The translations under genes and the position numbers were made by a program. 64,000 nt of DNA, from NCBI RefSeq assembly GCF_001908725.1, contig NZ_CP018725.1, forward strand, positions 2,357,501-2,421,500, read 5' to 3'. The stretch is from Xanthomonas vesicatoria ATCC 35937 (lineage in GTDB: Bacteria; Pseudomonadota; Gammaproteobacteria; Xanthomonadales; Xanthomonadaceae). Of this stretch, positions 61,458-64,000 are shown piece by piece; the first letter of the stretch is position 1, and each line of letters opens with the position of its first letter. Below the pieces are notes generated by a model that was given only the letters and a program-made list of their open reading frames with translations, had not been told where the DNA came from and ran no database searches.

Positions 61458-62647
61458 CCTCCTTGCAGGCGCGCATGCTGGCGGCGTTGGCGGCCATCGT
61501 TGTGCTGAGCTGGTCGACGTCGCTGTGGATCCTGATCGCGCTGGTCACCCAGGGCCACCACAGCGTGGTTGAGCAGGACCTCAACCTGCTTGGCGACCGC
61601 CTGGTCAGCGCATTGCCCGATGCGCTGGAACGGCGCTTCGACACGGCCAACGATGCCATCGGCGCCCCGAATGGCGCCACCGCGACGACGGGCACAACGT
61701 CCTCGCGCATGAGCCTCAACCAGACGCTGACCGCCGTTGTCCTGAACACCTTGCAGCTGGCGGTCCTGGGCATGCTGGTGTGGTGGGCGGTACGCACCTC
61801 GCTCAGGCCATTGCGTGCGGTCTCGCTCGCCATTGCGCAGCGCACCGGCCTGGATACCGAACCGGTGCCGTTAGAGCGGGTGCCGGATGAAATCCGTCCG
61901 CTGATCGCCTCGTTCAACACCTTGCTGGCGCGCGTCGAAAAAGCCGTGCAGGTCGAGCGCGATTTCGTTGCCGATGCCGCACACGAACTGCGCACACCCT
62001 TGTCGGCATTGCATGCGTATGCAGAGGTCGCCCTGCGCGCGCCCACGCTGGAGGCCAAGGACGCGGCGCTGCATCAGTTGCTGGAGACCGCACGCCGCAG
62101 CAACCGCCTAGCCGAGCAACTGCTGGATCTGGCGCGACTGGACGCCGGCATCAGTACTGCCGCCTATCATCAGGTCGAGATGGGCAAATTGATCTCGCAT
62201 GTACTGGACGAGTTCAGCGTGCAGGCGGATGCGCGTCAGATCAATCTGCAGGTAGAAGCATCGCCGTGCCTGTTGCGCTGCGATGTGGATGCGGTGGGCA
62301 TCCTGATCCGCAATCTGGTCGACAACGCCATCCGCTACGGGCGCATCCGCGGCACGGTGGAAGTAAGTTGCGGCTACTGCCTGCGTGCCGATGTGCTGCA
62401 CCCCTTCGTCCAGGTGAGCGATGACGGCCCCGGTGTGCCCGAAGCTGCGCACGCGTCCATTTTTGAGCGCTTTTATCGTGTTCCCGGCGGCCAAGTGCAG
62501 GGCAGCGGCATCGGGCTGTCGTTGGTCGCCGGCATTGCGCGCCTGCATGGCGCGACGATCGAAACCAGCGATGGCAGCGAAGGACGCGGCCTGTGCGTAC
62601 GCGTGGTGTTTGCCGGCAACAGCGCGCCAACTGCCGAGGGCAGCTGA
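61454..62647 (+). CDS. Membrane sensor histidine kinase
   Basis: Partner of the upstream response regulator; 397 residues. Two membrane helices (about 9-30 and 93-113) flank a short periplasmic loop of about 60 residues, so the signal may be sensed in or near the membrane. The H-box is VADAAHELRTPLSALHAYAE, the N-box LIRNLVDNAIRYG, and the ATPase core shows DDGPGVPEAAHASIFERFYR and GSGIGLSLVAGIARLH. The periplasmic loop contains a run of Ala and Thr, poorly conserved looking. Translationally coupled to the regulator. The signal is unknown; the QseC/TctE-like architecture suggests small molecules or cations. Confidence 0.93.
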   Translation: MTSLQARMLAALAAIVVLSWSTSLWILIALVTQGHHSVVEQDLNLLGDRLVSALPDALERRFDTANDAIGAPNGATATTGTTSSRMSLNQTLTAVVLNTLQLAVLGMLVWWAVRTSLRPLRAVSLAIAQRTGLDTEPVPLERVPDEIRPLIASFNTLLARVEKAVQVERDFVADAAHELRTPLSALHAYAEVALRAPTLEAKDAALHQLLETARRSNRLAEQLLDLARLDAGISTAAYHQVEMGKLISHVLDEFSVQADARQINLQVEASPCLLRCDVDAVGILIRNLVDNAIRYGRIRGTVEVSCGYCLRADVLHPFVQVSDDGPGVPEAAHASIFERFYRVPGGQVQGSGIGLSLVAGIARLHGATIETSDGSEGRGLCVRVVFAGNSAPTAEGS

Positions 62648-62948
62648 GGAAACCTAGCGAACGGCCGCCGCGCGGCTGTAGAGGGCGCGTCGAAACCGCG
62701 ATCGAGCTCGTCACTCGCCGATTCGCGCGCGAGGTAATCGGGTCGAACCAGCCAGGCAGCACTGTCGGACCCAGCGCCAACGATGCTGCCGCTGTGAGAC
62801 AAGAGCGTCCGTCCGGTGGGCGCACATGGGTTTTGTGGGCCGCGCTTGAGGTCAGATGCAATCAGGGCGGCGTGCTGTTTGCTTCCAATAACTTTCTAAA
62901 CCTGCCTGCCTAGAGTGCACTCACCGCACGCATCCAGGATGCATGGTG

Positions 62949-63239
62949 ATGATTATCTCGACCCGCTCCACCCCACACGCTCCAACCGTGCTGCCGCACT
63001 GGGCCATGCAGGCCGCCGCCAACGACAGCGAGGTCGCGCCTGGCACTCCATGGGTACCGGCAGCGGAATTTCGCTGCGGCCGCACTGGTATCCGTAACCG
63101 CGACATCTGGTGCGCATTGCCGGATATCCGCAGCGCGCGCCAGACACATCGCCTGCAACGTTGGGCCACGCGCAGCGTGCTGTTCACCGCTGCGGGCGCG
63201 CTGTTTGCGCTGGCGCTGGTCCGTCTTCTGCTGCACTGA
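62949..63239 (+). CDS. Small hypothetical protein with C-terminal membrane helix
   Basis: A 96-residue protein (MIISTRSTPHAPTVLPHWAM) with a C-terminal hydrophobic segment (WATRSVLFTAAGALFALALV followed by RLLLH) that should anchor it in the membrane. The ATG at 62949 is preferred because AGGA lies nine bases upstream; another ATG is at 62943. It follows the histidine kinase by about 300 bases and precedes the DUF3313 lipoprotein by 55. No family recognised. Confidence 0.55.
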   Translation: MIISTRSTPHAPTVLPHWAMQAAANDSEVAPGTPWVPAAEFRCGRTGIRNRDIWCALPDIRSARQTHRLQRWATRSVLFTAAGALFALALVRLLLH

Positions 63240-63294
63240 GTATTGATGCCGGCCCCGCTTTCCCCAAACGTTTCGTCTCTTACAGGACCCTGTC

Positions 63295-63957
63295 ATGCCC
63301 GTCTGTTTCATCGCGCGTTGTTGCACGCTCGCTGTTGTCGGCATCCTCCTGACTGGCTGCGCCAGCACCGGCCCCATGCCGTATCGCCAGTTGCCATCGT
63401 CCAATTACCTGCGCCCGCATGACGGCAGCCGCGGCGACCGCATGCCGTACACGTATCACAGCGACGTGGACTGGACGCACTACCGCGCAGCCATCATCGA
63501 GCCGGTCGCCATTTATCGCGGGCCGGATGCGCAGTTCGAAAACGTGCCGGAGCAGGACAAGCGCATGCTGGCCGAGGTCATGCAGCAGGACTTCGGCAAC
63601 GCCATTGCGCGGCGCTGGCGCCCGACGACATCGGCCGATCGCGACACCTTGCGCGTTCGCGTCACCCTGACCGGCGCCAAGCCGGGCAAGCGCGTGTTGG
63701 GCACCATCATGAAGGTGGATCTGGGCGGCGGTTCGTACAATGCCGTACAGGCCGCGCGCGGCAAAGAGGGCGCATTTTCCGGCTCGGTCAGCTATGCGGT
63801 GGAAATCTTCGATGCGCAAAGCGATCGCTTACTCGCCGCATATGTCGAGAAGCAATACCCCAGCGCAATGAACATCAAGGCCAGCCTGGGCGCATATGAC
63901 GCGGCGAAAGCGGGAATCCGCAAGGGCGCAGAGCAGCTGGTCGAAGGGATCGAGTAG
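63295..63957 (+). CDS. DUF3313-like lipoprotein
   Basis: A 220-residue exported lipoprotein. The N-terminus (CFIARCCTLAVVGILLTGCA) has the lipobox LTGC, so the mature protein starts at Cys. The domain includes SSNYLRPHDGSRGDRMPYTY, WTHYRAAIIEPVAIYRGPDA and LTGAKPGKRVLGTIMKVDLG, which I match to DUF3313. It should sit in the outer or inner membrane facing the periplasm. Role unknown. It ends 40 bases before the window edge, where ACTCTCCCAACGGGAGAG is a short hairpin that may be its terminator or another intergenic palindrome. Confidence 0.8.
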   Translation: MPVCFIARCCTLAVVGILLTGCASTGPMPYRQLPSSNYLRPHDGSRGDRMPYTYHSDVDWTHYRAAIIEPVAIYRGPDAQFENVPEQDKRMLAEVMQQDFGNAIARRWRPTTSADRDTLRVRVTLTGAKPGKRVLGTIMKVDLGGGSYNAVQAARGKEGAFSGSVSYAVEIFDAQSDRLLAAYVEKQYPSAMNIKASLGAYDAAKAGIRKGAEQLVEGIE

Positions 63958-64000
63958 GTCAGAGGGGGCTTGCGCACATCACTCTCCCAACGGGAGAGGT

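Overview
The window looks like a chromosomal segment of a Xanthomonas-type gammaproteobacterium (Xanthomonadaceae). The evidence is uniformly high GC, Xanthomonadaceae-style housekeeping genes, repeated short palindromic intergenic elements, and a coaBC-dut-algC block with divergent radC plus an exonuclease III/pyrE pair, a layout also known from Pseudomonas. Genus is inferred from gene content and style; I ran no database search.

Layout. 1-5.7 kb: 5' end of tyrS, a divergent M23 peptidase, anmK and an AmpG-like permease (cell-wall growth and recycling). 5.7-10.1 kb: xthA divergent from pyrE, a periplasmic coiled protein, and parA-parB. 10.1-14.4 kb: a Cdd1-like/SUFU-like pair, a sugar-nucleotide epimerase, a GT2 glycosyltransferase with a LABN membrane protein, and a RAYT-like transposase relative that seems to lack its catalytic residues. 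14.5-24.9 kb: algC-type mutase, dut and coaBC on the minus strand; radC, argS, a SPOR protein and an SDR on the plus strand; then an acyltransferase.

25.5-31.9 kb is an accessory island: an EntF-like single-module NRPS (C-A-T-TE) split by one in-frame TAG stop, an overlapping GT1 glycosyltransferase, and about 1.1 kb of non-coding DNA with an 80-bp direct repeat. 31.9-36 kb holds polyamine synthesis (speA, speE) and a SHOCT protein. 36-45 kb has an outer-membrane protein, a small kinase, a GH84 hexosaminidase with spaced GGTATT repeats upstream, glnB, ubiK, comM and a lipocalin. 45-50.3 kb has an EAL phosphodiesterase and a fatty-acid desaturase/ferredoxin-reductase pair divergent from a DesT-like TetR regulator.

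50.3-54.4 kb is the most unusual part. A structured candidate small RNA with its own terminator and a 77-bp tandem duplication are followed by two back-to-back tRNA-like sequences. Both keep the D/T elbow but have short anticodon loops and poor acceptor stems. They lie just upstream of a slipin gene and an RtcB RNA ligase gene. I read this as an RNA-repair locus with built-in tRNA mimics.

54.4-64 kb contains a duplicated-domain glycine-zipper protein, a DUF3182/hydrolase pair, small unknown proteins, a DUF4142 lipoprotein, a TIGR01777 epimerase-like protein, an OmpR/QseB-type two-component system, and a DUF3313 lipoprotein. No CRISPR array, intact insertion sequence, prophage or rRNA gene was seen.
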